Under the pieces are notes generated by a model. That model saw only the letters and a list, made by a program, of their open reading frames with translations, did not search any database and had not been told where the DNA came from. The position numbers and the translations under genes are program-made. A stretch of 45,777 nucleotides of DNA from Bacillota bacterium (GTDB taxonomy: Bacteria; Bacillota_G; Limnochordia; DTU010), in contig JAAZLQ010000053.1 in assembly GCA_012799255.1 (NCBI GenBank), positions 1 through 45,777 of the forward strand, written 5' to 3'. Below are positions 28,459-38,391 of this stretch, in pieces. Every line of letters starts with the position of its first letter. The stretch's first letter is position 1.

Positions 28459-30729
28459 ATGGCAAAACAAAAATTCAATGTAAGTGGCATGACCTGTTCA
28501 GCCTGCTCGGCCGCTGTGGAAAAGGCAGTTAGCAAGATGGACGGGGTTAGTACTGTAAATGTAAACCTCCTTGCTAATAGTATGGTTGTAGAGTATGACG
28601 AAAGCCTGCTAGAAACAACTAAAATTCTATCGGCGGTGAGTGACGCGGGTTATACCGCGACACTGTCTAGCGGAGCAAGTACCCAGGAAGCGACAGGCCC
28701 GACTAATCGGGTCCAGGATGAAATTGCCGAAATGAAATATCGGGTCATCGTCTCCCTGGCCTTTATGGCTGTGCTCTTTTACGTGGCAATGGGACCAATG
28801 ATTGGGCTACCTATTCCCCCGTTCTTGACTGGATTAGAAAATGCTGCCACCATGGCGCTAGCTCAATTTTTGCTGACCTTACCTGTTCTCTATGTGAACC
28901 GGCAATACTTCCAGACTGGCTTCAAGACGCTCTGGCGTCGCAGTCCTAACATGGATTCGCTAATTGCCATTGGATCAGGAGCTGCCGTGTCCTATGGAGT
29001 CTTTGCACTCTTTAGGATTGTCTATGGATTGGGGCATGGTAATTGGGAGCTGGTTAGACATTATAGTCATGATCTTTACTTTGAGTCTGCAGCTATGATT
29101 CTAGCCCTGATCACGTTAGGTAAGTTCCTGGAAGCACGTTCCAAAGGCCGCACTTCCGATGCTATTGCCAAACTAATGGACTTGGCGCCCAAGGTAGCTA
29201 CCGTTATTCGCGACGATGTTGAACTTGAAATCCCAGTGGCTGAACTCGTTGAGGGAGATATCATCGTGATTAGACCAGGACAGAGTATCCCGGTTGATGG
29301 AGTAATTGTGGAGGGCAGCTCTGCCATAGATGAATCAGCCATTACAGGAGAGAGTATTCCTGTATCTAAGGGCGTTGGCGATAAGGTGATCTCGGCAACA
29401 ATTAACAAAGCAGGATCTTTCCGTTTTAAGGCAACACGTATTGGAGACGACACAACACTAGCGCAAATTATCCGTCTGGTCGAAGAGGCCAGCTCTTCAA
29501 AGGCCCCCATTGCTAAACTAGCGGACAAAATTAGCGGGATTTTCGTACCAGTAGTGATCGTTATTGCCTTAGTAGCATTCATTGTTTGGCTTCTCTTAGG
29601 TTATCCGTTTGAATTTGCCTTAACTATTGCAGTTGCAGTCTTAGTCATTTCGTGTCCCTGTGCACTTGGCTTAGCCACGCCAGTTGCAATTATGGTAGGC
29701 ACAGGACAGGGAGCCCTCCATGGGATTTTGATTAAGTCCGCTGAGGCCTTAGAAACAGCTCATAGTGTTAACACTGTGGTTCTAGATAAAACCGGTACCA
29801 TTACTGAAGGTAAACCGCAAGTAACCGATATTATTCCGAGTTCTGGTTTGACCGCGCAGGAGCTACTTCGCATTGGAGCCTCATTAGAGAAACCTTCGGA
29901 GCATCCGTTGGCTGAGGCCATAGTAAACCGAGCTGTAGAAGAAAATCTAGAACTTCAAGCGGTAAGTGAATTTCTAGCAGTGCCAGGCAAAGGCATTCAA
30001 GGTCAACTCGGTGAGAAAAATTACCTCGCAGGTAACCTTGCCTTCATGCGTAACAACGAAATCAACCTTGATCAGTTCGAGACTGTAGCGGATGAGTTGG
30101 CAGAACAGGGTAAGACGCCCATGTATTTTGCCACAAATCAAGAAGTCTTGGGAGTTATCGCAGTTGCCGACGTGGTAAAGGCATCAAGTAAGAAAGCTAT
30201 TCAATCCCTAAAGAACCTTGGAATTGATGTGGTCATGCTTACAGGTGATAATAAAAGAACAGCAGAAGCTATCCGCCGTGAACTTGGAATTGCCACGGCC
30301 ATCGCAGAGGTTCTACCTGAAGATAAAGAGCGAGAAATTCGCACGCTACAGGAACAAGGCAAGACAGTGGCCATGGTGGGAGACGGAATCAATGATGCGC
30401 CAGCACTGGCTAGGGCTGACGTTGGTATTGCGATTGGTGCAGGTACCGATGTGGCTTTGGAATCAGCTGATATTGTTCTCATGAAGAATGATCTTCTGGA
30501 TGTGCCCACAGCCATTAAGCTCAGTAAAGCTACGCTACGTAATATCAAACAAAACCTCTTCTGGGCATTTTTCTACAATAGCTTGGGAATTCCCCTGGCA
30601 GCAGGGGTTCTGTATCCTATCTTTGGCTGGAGACTAAGTCCCATGTACGCTGCTGCAGCAATGAGCTTGAGCTCAATCTTTGTTGTATCTAATGCACTAC
30701 GCCTCAGGCGTTTTCAACCACATAAATAG
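28459..30729 (+). CDS. copA: Copper-exporting P1B-type ATPase
   Basis: Exports Cu(I) across the cytoplasmic membrane. From ATG 28459 (GGGGAGTGAG upstream) it is 756 residues; a GTG at 28438 would start inside the operator. One N-terminal HMA domain with MTCSAC (Cys-13, Cys-16), eight membrane helices, the translocation motif CPC (399-401, in SCPCALGLATP), phosphorylation motif DKTGT (Asp-443), TGES in the actuator domain, HP in EKPSEHPLAEA, and GDGINDAPAL. The C-terminal segment YNSLGIPLAAG and MSLSSIFVVSNALRL match CopA-type membrane-site motifs. First gene of copA-copZ-csoR. Confidence 0.98.
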   Translation: MAKQKFNVSGMTCSACSAAVEKAVSKMDGVSTVNVNLLANSMVVEYDESLLETTKILSAVSDAGYTATLSSGASTQEATGPTNRVQDEIAEMKYRVIVSLAFMAVLFYVAMGPMIGLPIPPFLTGLENAATMALAQFLLTLPVLYVNRQYFQTGFKTLWRRSPNMDSLIAIGSGAAVSYGVFALFRIVYGLGHGNWELVRHYSHDLYFESAAMILALITLGKFLEARSKGRTSDAIAKLMDLAPKVATVIRDDVELEIPVAELVEGDIIVIRPGQSIPVDGVIVEGSSAIDESAITGESIPVSKGVGDKVISATINKAGSFRFKATRIGDDTTLAQIIRLVEEASSSKAPIAKLADKISGIFVPVVIVIALVAFIVWLLLGYPFEFALTIAVAVLVISCPCALGLATPVAIMVGTGQGALHGILIKSAEALETAHSVNTVVLDKTGTITEGKPQVTDIIPSSGLTAQELLRIGASLEKPSEHPLAEAIVNRAVEENLELQAVSEFLAVPGKGIQGQLGEKNYLAGNLAFMRNNEINLDQFETVADELAEQGKTPMYFATNQEVLGVIAVADVVKASSKKAIQSLKNLGIDVVMLTGDNKRTAEAIRRELGIATAIAEVLPEDKEREIRTLQEQGKTVAMVGDGINDAPALARADVGIAIGAGTDVALESADIVLMKNDLLDVPTAIKLSKATLRNIKQNLFWAFFYNSLGIPLAAGVLYPIFGWRLSPMYAAAAMSLSSIFVVSNALRLRRFQPHK

Positions 30730-30741
30730 GAGCGTGTTGAC

Positions 30742-30975
30742 ATGAAAAAAATAGTGAAAGTCAATGGAATGAGCTGCGAGCATTGTCAAAAAAGAGTACA
30801 AACGGCTCTAGACAAACTACCTGGTATTAAAGCAGAGGTAAACCATAAGAAAGGGCAGGCACTACTAACCGTGGAAGGCGAATGGAATGAAGGGGCGGTA
30901 ACCAATGCCATCTCTGAGGCTGGATATGAGGTGGTCTCTATCAGCGACAAAAAAGGACTCTTTGGTCTGCGATGA
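30742..30975 (+). CDS. copZ: Copper chaperone CopZ
   Basis: A 77-residue HMA-domain chaperone that binds Cu(I) in the cytoplasm and hands it to CopA. NGMSCEHCQKRV carries Cys-12 and Cys-15. The end (KKGLFGLR) is longer than a minimal HMA domain. It starts 12 bases after copA with AGGAGCG upstream, and its stop overlaps the csoR start (ATGA). Confidence 0.96.
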   Translation: MKKIVKVNGMSCEHCQKRVQTALDKLPGIKAEVNHKKGQALLTVEGEWNEGAVTNAISEAGYEVVSISDKKGLFGLR

Positions 30976-31235
30976 GAAGCGATAAGGACAAAGTTACCAG
31001 GCTGCTGAAAACCGCCCGGGGCCAAATAGATGGACTGATACGCATGGTAGAAGACGACCGCTATTGTGTGGATATTTCCAATCAAATCCTGGCCACCCAA
31101 GCAATCTTGCGCAACATTAATCTTCAAATCCTGCAAGATCATCTCAGCCATTGCGTAAAAGAAGCCATGGAAACTGATGATGGCCAAGAGAAAATCACCG
31201 AAATAATGTCCATTATCGAAAAGCTGACGAAGTAA
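30972..31235 (+). CDS. csoR: Copper-sensing repressor CsoR
   Basis: An 87-residue all-helical repressor released from DNA by Cu(I). The ligands Cys-32 (RYCVD), His-57 and Cys-61 (DHLSHC) have the same spacing (25 and 4) as the Cys-His-Cys set of M. tuberculosis CsoR. The N-terminus is the DUF156 signature (LKTARGQIDGLIRM). The gene overlaps copZ by four bases. It probably represses its own operon through the 28424-28441 palindrome. Confidence 0.96.
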   Translation: MRSDKDKVTRLLKTARGQIDGLIRMVEDDRYCVDISNQILATQAILRNINLQILQDHLSHCVKEAMETDDGQEKITEIMSIIEKLTK

Positions 31236-31264
31236 CCAAAAAGGAAGCTGCAAATATACTAGTA

Positions 31265-31297
31265 CTGAAGGGTGGGCTAGAACATACCACCCTTCAG
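31265..31297 (+). terminator. Hairpin after csoR
   Basis: CTGAAGGGTGG (31265-31275) and CCACCCTTCAG (31287-31297) pair perfectly over eleven bases. There is no T-run after it on either strand, so it is not a standard intrinsic terminator, but its place 30 bases after the csoR stop fits an end-of-operon stem. Confidence 0.45.
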
Positions 31298-31329
31298 ATC
31301 AACCATGGAAGTTTCCTTTCATTATTTTC

Positions 31330-31358
31330 TTGATTTCTAGTTTCTTTTTTCCTATAAT
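31330..31358 (+). promoter_or_regulatory. Sigma-A promoter of tRNA-Gly/tRNA-Thr
   Basis: -35 TTGATT (31330-31335), 17-base spacer, -10 TATAAT (31353-31358). The first tRNA starts 12 bases later. Confidence 0.85.
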
Positions 31359-31370
31359 TAAGAGTAGAAA

Positions 31371-31445
31371 GCGGATGTGGCTCAATGGTAGAGCATCGGC
31401 TTCCCAAGCCGAGGGTTGCGAGTTCGAATCTCGTCGTCCGCTCCA
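31371..31445 (+). tRNA. tRNA-Gly (CCC)
   Basis: Acceptor GCGGATG/CGTCCGC (one G-T pair), D-arm GGCTCAATGGTAGAGC, anticodon loop TTCCCAA (anticodon CCC), T-arm GCGAGTTCGAATCTCGT, encoded CCA. Confidence 0.96.
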
Positions 31446-31452
31446 TTTTTTT

Positions 31453-31528
31453 GCTGGCGTGGCTCAGGTGGTAGAGCAATTGATTCGTAATCAATAGGTC
31501 GGGGGTTCGAGTCCCCCCGCCAGCTCCA
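31453..31528 (+). tRNA. tRNA-Thr (CGT)
   Basis: Acceptor GCTGGCG/CGCCAGC, anticodon loop TTCGTAA (anticodon CGT, codon ACG), T-arm GGGGGTTCGAGTCCCCC, encoded CCA. It lies seven bases after tRNA-Gly in one transcript. Confidence 0.96.
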
Positions 31529-31538
31529 AATGCTTAAG

Positions 31539-31566
31539 AAAAGGGCGATTATATAATCGCCCTTTT
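31539..31566 (+). terminator. Bidirectional terminator, tRNA operon and FMN-binding gene
   Basis: AAAAGGGCGATTATATAATCGCCCTTTT is a near-perfect palindrome (27 bases), with T-runs on both strands. It ends the tRNA pair on plus and the convergent FMN-binding gene on minus. Confidence 0.88.
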
Positions 31567-31573
31567 GCTTTCT

Positions 31574-32422
31574 CTATTGTGCCTGTCGACCTGGTTCTGG
31601 AACTAAGTCCCCCATCTGTTGCGTCCTATCACCTTGGGTTCCCCCTTGGGAGGCTTCACGCAAAGCTTCCATTGCGGTTTCTTTAAAGCGTTCCCAAGTT
31701 TGAGTTGCGCCTGATACTACTTCAACCTTTTCTGGGTCTTGAGTTTCTAGAAGTTGGTCTTCATACTGATCCTCTGACTGTGGTCCTAATGGGTAGGGAT
31801 AGTCTTCTCCCTTAGGATTCCCCTCCTGATCCTTTTCATCATAGTTCACTTCTGTTATTTTACCATCAGCTATAGTAATCTCGATCTCACCATAGTAACC
31901 ATAATCATCCGGTTCCGTCTTCGCGGTATAAGTACCATCTCGCCACTGGATATCGTCCATAGTATTCTCAGGTCTATCCATACCAACTGGCGGTACCACG
32001 GGCTGAATAGGGGCTGGCCTGGATTGATCCCCTTCTTCAGCCTTGCGCAAGGCATTTTTAGCCGCCTCTACAAATCGATCCCTGGTTTGGGTTGCTCCAG
32101 AAATGGCATCAACCTGCTCTGGATCTTGTTTTTCCACCAACCTTGCTTCGTAGTCATCATGGGAATCGGGACCCGCGGGATAAGGATAGTTTTCATCCTT
32201 CATATTACCCTGTTGATTCAATTCCTCATAATTCGCCTCAGCTATTTTCCCATCTGCGATACGGATCTCAATTTCTCCAAACCAACCTCGCTCATCTGGT
32301 TCGGATCTTGCCACATAGGTGCCATCTTGCCAGGCTGGCCCACTTTGCCTTTGGGCATTTATGTAGATGGCCAAACCTAATACGACCAAGAGCACGATCA
32401 CTATTCCTACTGTCCTATTCAT
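31574..32422 (-). CDS. Membrane-anchored protein with two FMN-binding domains
   Basis: 282 residues. One N-terminal membrane segment (about 4-21), then two similar domains: residues 30-128 and 159-256, each with WxDGTYxAxxEPD, GEIEIxIADGKI, NYPYPxGP or DYPYPLGP, and SGATQT (108-113 and 237-242). SGA[ST] is the signature of FMN_bind domains, where the Thr can take FMN covalently. A proline-rich linker separates them, and a polar tail ends the protein. It may carry electrons at the cell surface, but no redox partner is nearby. The start ATG 32422 has AGGAGGG upstream. Confidence 0.88.
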   Translation of the reverse strand: MNRTVGIVIVLLVVLGLAIYINAQRQSGPAWQDGTYVARSEPDERGWFGEIEIRIADGKIAEANYEELNQQGNMKDENYPYPAGPDSHDDYEARLVEKQDPEQVDAISGATQTRDRFVEAAKNALRKAEEGDQSRPAPIQPVVPPVGMDRPENTMDDIQWRDGTYTAKTEPDDYGYYGEIEITIADGKITEVNYDEKDQEGNPKGEDYPYPLGPQSEDQYEDQLLETQDPEKVEVVSGATQTWERFKETAMEALREASQGGTQGDRTQQMGDLVPEPGRQAQ

Positions 32423-32475
32423 TCACGCATCGTCCCTCCTTGTCAATAATATGAGTGAAAAGGAAGGTTCTTATG

Positions 32476-32508
32476 CAAAAAGAGTTCAGCAGTTAGCTGA
32501 ACTCTTTT
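32476..32508 (-). terminator. Terminator of the tRNA-Lys/tRNA-Glu unit
   Basis: On the minus strand AAAAGAGTTCAGC pairs with GCTGAACTCTTTT around TAACT, ending in a T-run. Confidence 0.88.
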
Positions 32509-32519
32509 AATCATCATTT

Positions 32520-32595
32520 TGGTACCCCCAACCGGATTTGAACCGGTGTCTTCGCCGTGAGAGGGCGATGTCCTTGGCCACTAGACGATGGGGGC
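32520..32595 (-). tRNA. tRNA-Glu (CTC)
   Basis: On the minus strand: acceptor GCCCCCA/TGGGGGT, anticodon stem TCGCC/GGCGA with loop CTCTCAC (anticodon CTC, codon GAG), T-arm CCGGTTCAAATCCGG, encoded CCA. Confidence 0.95.
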
Positions 32596-32598
32596 AAA

Positions 32599-32674
32599 TG
32601 GTGAGCCATCCGCGACTCGAACGCGGGACACCCGGATTAAAAGTCCGGTGCTCTACCGACTGAGCTAATGGCTC
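32599..32674 (-). tRNA. tRNA-Lys (TTT)
   Basis: On the minus strand: acceptor GAGCCAT/ATGGCTC, D-arm AGCTCAGTCGGTAGAGC, anticodon loop CTTTTAA (anticodon TTT), T-arm CGCGTTCGAGTCGCG, encoded CCA. It precedes tRNA-Glu by three bases. Confidence 0.96.
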
Positions 32675-32691
32675 TCCTTGTCACAAGTGAT

Positions 32692-32720
32692 ATCATAGCC
32701 CAGAACTAAACGAATGTCAA
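32692..32720 (-). promoter_or_regulatory. Sigma-A promoter of tRNA-Lys/tRNA-Glu
   Basis: On the minus strand there is a -35 TTGACA (32715-32720), 17-base spacer, and -10 TATGAT (32692-32697), close after the purA stop. Confidence 0.88.
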
Positions 32721-32748
32721 GTTTCTTCGCCCCATTTTCTTTTGCAAA

Positions 32749-34823
<2,075 letters not shown>

Positions 34824-34824
34824 G

Positions 34825-36756
34825 CTACTTCACCCTGCTTCCAGCGGAAACATTAGTTGAAACGCTCACTAGTTCCACCCTACCCTCAGGGGTTGTAGCA
34901 GCCAGAAGCATTCCTTCCGATAGTTCACCGCGCAGCTTCGCAGGTTTGAGATTCTTTACCACAACAATGCGCTTTCCGATTAAATCTGCTGGAGCATAAT
35001 GCTGGGCAATACCTGCCACAATCTGGCGTTTTTCATTACCCACATCCACCTGCAGTTTCAAGAGCCGGTCTGCGCCTTCCACGGAAGTGGCTTCCAGGAT
35101 TTCTGCCACAACTAGCTCACACTTCATAAAGTCTTCTATTCCGATTAGAACCCCTTCAGGCTTTTTCAGTTCCTCAGGTTTTGGTTGGGTTTGCTTTTCT
35201 TCTTGCTTCACAACAGGTTCCTCCTTTTCCACTTCAATCCGGGGAAAGATCGGATCCCCTTTTGCCGTCTTCGTTCCAACAGGCAGCCCTCCCCAAGCGG
35301 TGTCAGCAAGGGCATACTGTCCTAAATCTTCTAAGCCCAACTGCGCCCAGATCTTAGCGCCAGTTTCAGGTAAAAATGACTTAACGAGTAACGCCACAAT
35401 ACGTAGTGTCTCCACCAAATTGTACATCACAGTACTTAACTCATCTTTACTTTCCAACTTGGCAAGGTTCCAGGGGGCTCGCTCATCCACATACTTATTA
35501 GCTTTACCCACCAACTGCCAAATCTTAATCAGAGCCTCATTCAACTTCAAGCCTTTGATCAGCCCATCTACAGTTCCGCCTAGATTATTGGCAAAATCAA
35601 TTAGGGCTTGGTCAGTAGAATTTGCTTCAGCCTTAGGCTCCGGAACTATGCCATCGAAGTAGCGTTCGAGCATGGATAGAGTTCTATTTAAGAGGTTACC
35701 CAAATCATTGGCTAAATCCGCATTAGTTCGTTCGATCAAAGCTTTGCGAGAGAAGTTGCCGTCTTGTCCAAAAGAGACTTCTCGCATTAAGAAGTAGCGA
35801 ATCGGATCAACACCAAACTCGTCAATTAGGACCAATGGATCAACCACGTTACCCTTGGACTTGGACATTTTGTCACTATCAAATAACAACCAACCATGAC
35901 CAAAAACCGTCTTGGGAATGGGCAACTCCAAGGCCATCAACATTATCGGCCAAATAATTGTGTGGAAACGCATAATCTCTTTTCCAACCAAGTGCAAATC
36001 GGCCGGCCACCACTTATCCAACATTTCGTTGGGTTCTGGATAACCAAGGGCTGTTATATAGTTTGTAAGGGCGTCAAACCACACATAGATCACGTGGTTC
36101 TCTGCGATAGGAACCGGAATTCCCCAATCAAAGGTGGTGCGAGATACGCACAGATCCTCCAAACCGCTTTTTATGAAGTTCACCATCTCATTCCGCCTAG
36201 TCTCAGGCTGAATAAACTCGGGATTCTCTTCAATATATTCCAAAAGTCTAGACGCATATTTGCTCAGACGGAAGAAATAGCTCTCTTCTTTAACCAGTTC
36301 AACGGGTCTTTTGCAATCTGGGCAATTGCCCTCTTCCAAACGACTTTCTACCCAGAATGTTTCACACGGCGTGCAATACCAGCCCTCATAGGCGCTTTTA
36401 TAGATATCACCCTGATCATAGATCTTCTGGAACACAGCTTGCACCGCTTTGTGATGTCTACTATCAGTTGTGCGCACAAAGTCGTCGTACTCAATGTTCA
36501 TCTTCTCCCAAAGATTCTTGAACGAAGCCACGATTTCATCAACATAGGCTTGTGGAGTGACCCCTTTTGCCGCTGCGGCCCTCTGTATTTTCTGACCATG
36601 CTCATCAGAGCCAGTGACAAAAAGCACTTCTCGACCAGCAAACCTGTGCCAACGGGCCAATGAATCTGCAACAGTTGTAGTGTAAGCATGACCGATATGC
36701 AAGCGGTCACTGGGATAATAAATGGGGGTTGTTACATAAAACCTTTCTTGACTCAC
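34825..36756 (-). CDS. metG: Methionyl-tRNA synthetase
   Basis: Charges initiator and elongator tRNA-Met. 643 residues from GTG 36756, chosen because AGGGAGG lies seven bases upstream; TTG 36777 upstream has no ribosome site. HIGH region RLHIGHAYT, zinc knuckle CTPCETFW and CPDCKRP, KMSKS as DKMSKSKGN. The C-terminal Trbp111-like OB domain (about 540-643, MKCELVVAEILEATSVEGADRL) helps bind tRNA. Transcription is set by the Met T-box ahead of it. Confidence 0.98.
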   Translation of the reverse strand: MSQERFYVTTPIYYPSDRLHIGHAYTTTVADSLARWHRFAGREVLFVTGSDEHGQKIQRAAAAKGVTPQAYVDEIVASFKNLWEKMNIEYDDFVRTTDSRHHKAVQAVFQKIYDQGDIYKSAYEGWYCTPCETFWVESRLEEGNCPDCKRPVELVKEESYFFRLSKYASRLLEYIEENPEFIQPETRRNEMVNFIKSGLEDLCVSRTTFDWGIPVPIAENHVIYVWFDALTNYITALGYPEPNEMLDKWWPADLHLVGKEIMRFHTIIWPIMLMALELPIPKTVFGHGWLLFDSDKMSKSKGNVVDPLVLIDEFGVDPIRYFLMREVSFGQDGNFSRKALIERTNADLANDLGNLLNRTLSMLERYFDGIVPEPKAEANSTDQALIDFANNLGGTVDGLIKGLKLNEALIKIWQLVGKANKYVDERAPWNLAKLESKDELSTVMYNLVETLRIVALLVKSFLPETGAKIWAQLGLEDLGQYALADTAWGGLPVGTKTAKGDPIFPRIEVEKEEPVVKQEEKQTQPKPEELKKPEGVLIGIEDFMKCELVVAEILEATSVEGADRLLKLQVDVGNEKRQIVAGIAQHYAPADLIGKRIVVVKNLKPAKLRGELSEGMLLAATTPEGRVELVSVSTNVSAGSRVK

Positions 36757-36779
36757 AATCCATCCTCCCTTTTCCAATT

Positions 36780-37045
36780 AAAAAAAGCTCATCATCCCTT
36801 CGGGACGAGAGCCTAACTCACGCGGTACCACCCAATTTCGCCTTTTGCTCACAAGAAGAATAGCTGAGCAAAACAGCCTCATCACGGTACGATAACGGGA
36901 CCTACCGGTGGACCTACTGCTACTTCAATCCACAGCTCCTGGATCATCTTCGAATTTAAGAGTTCTCATCAGTTCCCAGCTACCCTGACTCTCTTAGGAG
37001 AACGCTTAAACCTACTCTTCCATTCATCACTACAATTATTCCGCT
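36780..37045 (-). ncRNA. T-box leader, methionine-specific
   Basis: On the minus strand the T-box sequence GGGTGGTACCGCG (about 36821-36835) is followed by a terminator hairpin (36787-36812) with a seven-T run. Stem I carries AGAGAGTCAGGGTAGCTGG, and the specifier loop reads GAAGATGATCC, with ATG at 36945-36947, matching methionine. Uncharged tRNA-Met should promote read-through into metG-tatD-purA. Confidence 0.95.
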
Positions 37046-37051
37046 ACTGAA

Positions 37052-37080
37052 ATCTTAAGCTTTATCCCAAGCTTTGTCAA
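37052..37080 (-). promoter_or_regulatory. Sigma-A promoter of the metG T-box
   Basis: On the minus strand there is a -35 TTGACA (37075-37080), 17-base spacer and -10 TAAGAT (37052-37057). It is placed to give a T-box leader of about 265 bases. Confidence 0.85.
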
Positions 37081-37158
37081 GAGTAGGGCGTTTTGCCTTT
37101 AACCATACTAACATTACGCACAATGTCAAATATGAAGTAGGAAGAAAGGCGGACGGCC

Positions 37159-38355
37159 TTGAAGAAAAAAACAGCACTTCAATTTGCAATTCTCTGCGGA
37201 GTTCCCTTTGTGATGGTACTGGGCAACTCCATGCTCATTCCTGTATTTCCCCAGATGAAACAAGCCATGTCCTTAACTCAATTTCAAGTTGGGCTAATTG
37301 TCACCTTCTTTTCGGTTCCTGCTGGTATCCTCATCCCTCTAGCAGGTTTTTTATCAGATCGTTACGGTAGAAAGCCTATTATGGTACCAGCCCTTTTTAT
37401 TTATGGAATCGGAGGACTGATTAGCGGGGTGGCCGCTCTTTCCATGAAAACCCCCTATTCTGTACTCTTAGTCGGACGCGTTGTTCAAGGGGCTGGGGCT
37501 GGCGGAACCTATCAATTGGCCATGGCACTAACGGGAGATACCTTTCAAAGCGCAGAAAGAACAAAAGCTCTCGGGCTTTTAGAGGCTTCTAATGGGCTGG
37601 GGAAAGTTCTGAGCCCCATTTTAGGCTCTCTCATTGCCCTCATTTCTTGGTATGCACCTTTCTTTGCCTACGGGTTTTTAGCGTTTCCCATTGCTCTTGG
37701 CGTATGGTTTCTAGTTCCGGAAAAAGAAGGAAAACTCTCGAAAGACAGCATCCAGGAGTATTGGAGAAAACTAAAAGAAGTGTTCCAAGAAAAAGCTAAG
37801 CTTCTGTTAGCAAGTTACCTGGTGGGTATGGTGGCCCTCTTTCTGCTATTTGGAGTATTGAGTTATGTCTCTGACATTCTCGAGTCTACTTATCGAATTT
37901 TTGGACTAAAAAAGGGATTTGTCCTAGCTATCCCTGTCTTTTCCATGGCACTTACCTCTTACTTAAGCGGCGTGTTTCTCTCGGACAAACAGAGTCTCTG
38001 GAAACCCATTATCGTTGGAGCTCTGTTCGCGGCAGCAATCTGCTTGGGACTACTTCCCCTGTTTTCTAACTTGATTCCATACATGACATTACTGTTCTTT
38101 CTGGGCATCTCCATTGGACTTTTACTTCCTCCGATTAACTCGCTGATTACCGGAGCGACCAGTTCGGACCGTCGTGGGATCATTACCTGCCTTTATGGCA
38201 CTGTCCGGTTTTTCGGAGTAGCTATCGGTCCACCTACCTTTGGACTCGCCATTGGGCTAGGCCAATGGTTTCTATTTTTGAGTTGTGCAGCCATTGCCAC
38301 TGTCACCGCACTGATTGCACTTTTTACCATCACCCCTCCTGCGGAAAGTGAATAA
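37159..38355 (+). CDS. MFS transporter, 12-helix (drug/proton type)
   Basis: 398 residues from TTG 37159, with AAAGGCGG upstream. About twelve hydrophobic segments in two halves. Motif A is GFLSDRYGRKPIM and motif C-like is GRVVQGAGAGGTYQLA, as in DHA1 (drug:H+ antiporter) members. The substrate is not predictable. It is followed after 36 bases by the ComA-family gene on the same strand, so export of an acidic sulfonate is one possible idea, but direct evidence is lacking. Confidence 0.9.
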   Translation: MKKKTALQFAILCGVPFVMVLGNSMLIPVFPQMKQAMSLTQFQVGLIVTFFSVPAGILIPLAGFLSDRYGRKPIMVPALFIYGIGGLISGVAALSMKTPYSVLLVGRVVQGAGAGGTYQLAMALTGDTFQSAERTKALGLLEASNGLGKVLSPILGSLIALISWYAPFFAYGFLAFPIALGVWFLVPEKEGKLSKDSIQEYWRKLKEVFQEKAKLLLASYLVGMVALFLLFGVLSYVSDILESTYRIFGLKKGFVLAIPVFSMALTSYLSGVFLSDKQSLWKPIIVGALFAAAICLGLLPLFSNLIPYMTLLFFLGISIGLLLPPINSLITGATSSDRRGIITCLYGTVRFFGVAIGPPTFGLAIGLGQWFLFLSCAAIATVTALIALFTITPPAESE

Positions 38356-38359
38356 AATG

Positions 38360-38381
38360 TCCTAGGTTCAAAATCCTAGGA
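38360..38381 (+). promoter_or_regulatory. Hairpin overlapping the comA ribosome site
   Basis: TCCTAGG (38360-38366) pairs with CCTAGGA (38375-38381) over the loop TTCAAAAT. The right arm includes the first bases of the AGGAGGG Shine-Dalgarno, so pairing could hinder translation of the next gene. Confidence 0.4.
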
Positions 38382-38391
38382 GGGACGTATT

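Noticed and set aside
29076..29582. Minus-strand frame inside copA
   Set aside because: Low-complexity antisense of a strongly conserved P-type ATPase; no ribosome site.
30201..30548. Second minus-strand frame inside copA
   Set aside because: Same reason: antisense shadow of conserved motifs.
35896..36663. 255-codon plus-strand frame inside metG
   Set aside because: Lies wholly within the well-supported methionyl-tRNA synthetase on the other strand, with no family resemblance.
36757..36777. Longer N-terminus of MetG
   Set aside because: The added codons contain the Shine-Dalgarno (GGGAGG) of GTG 36756.
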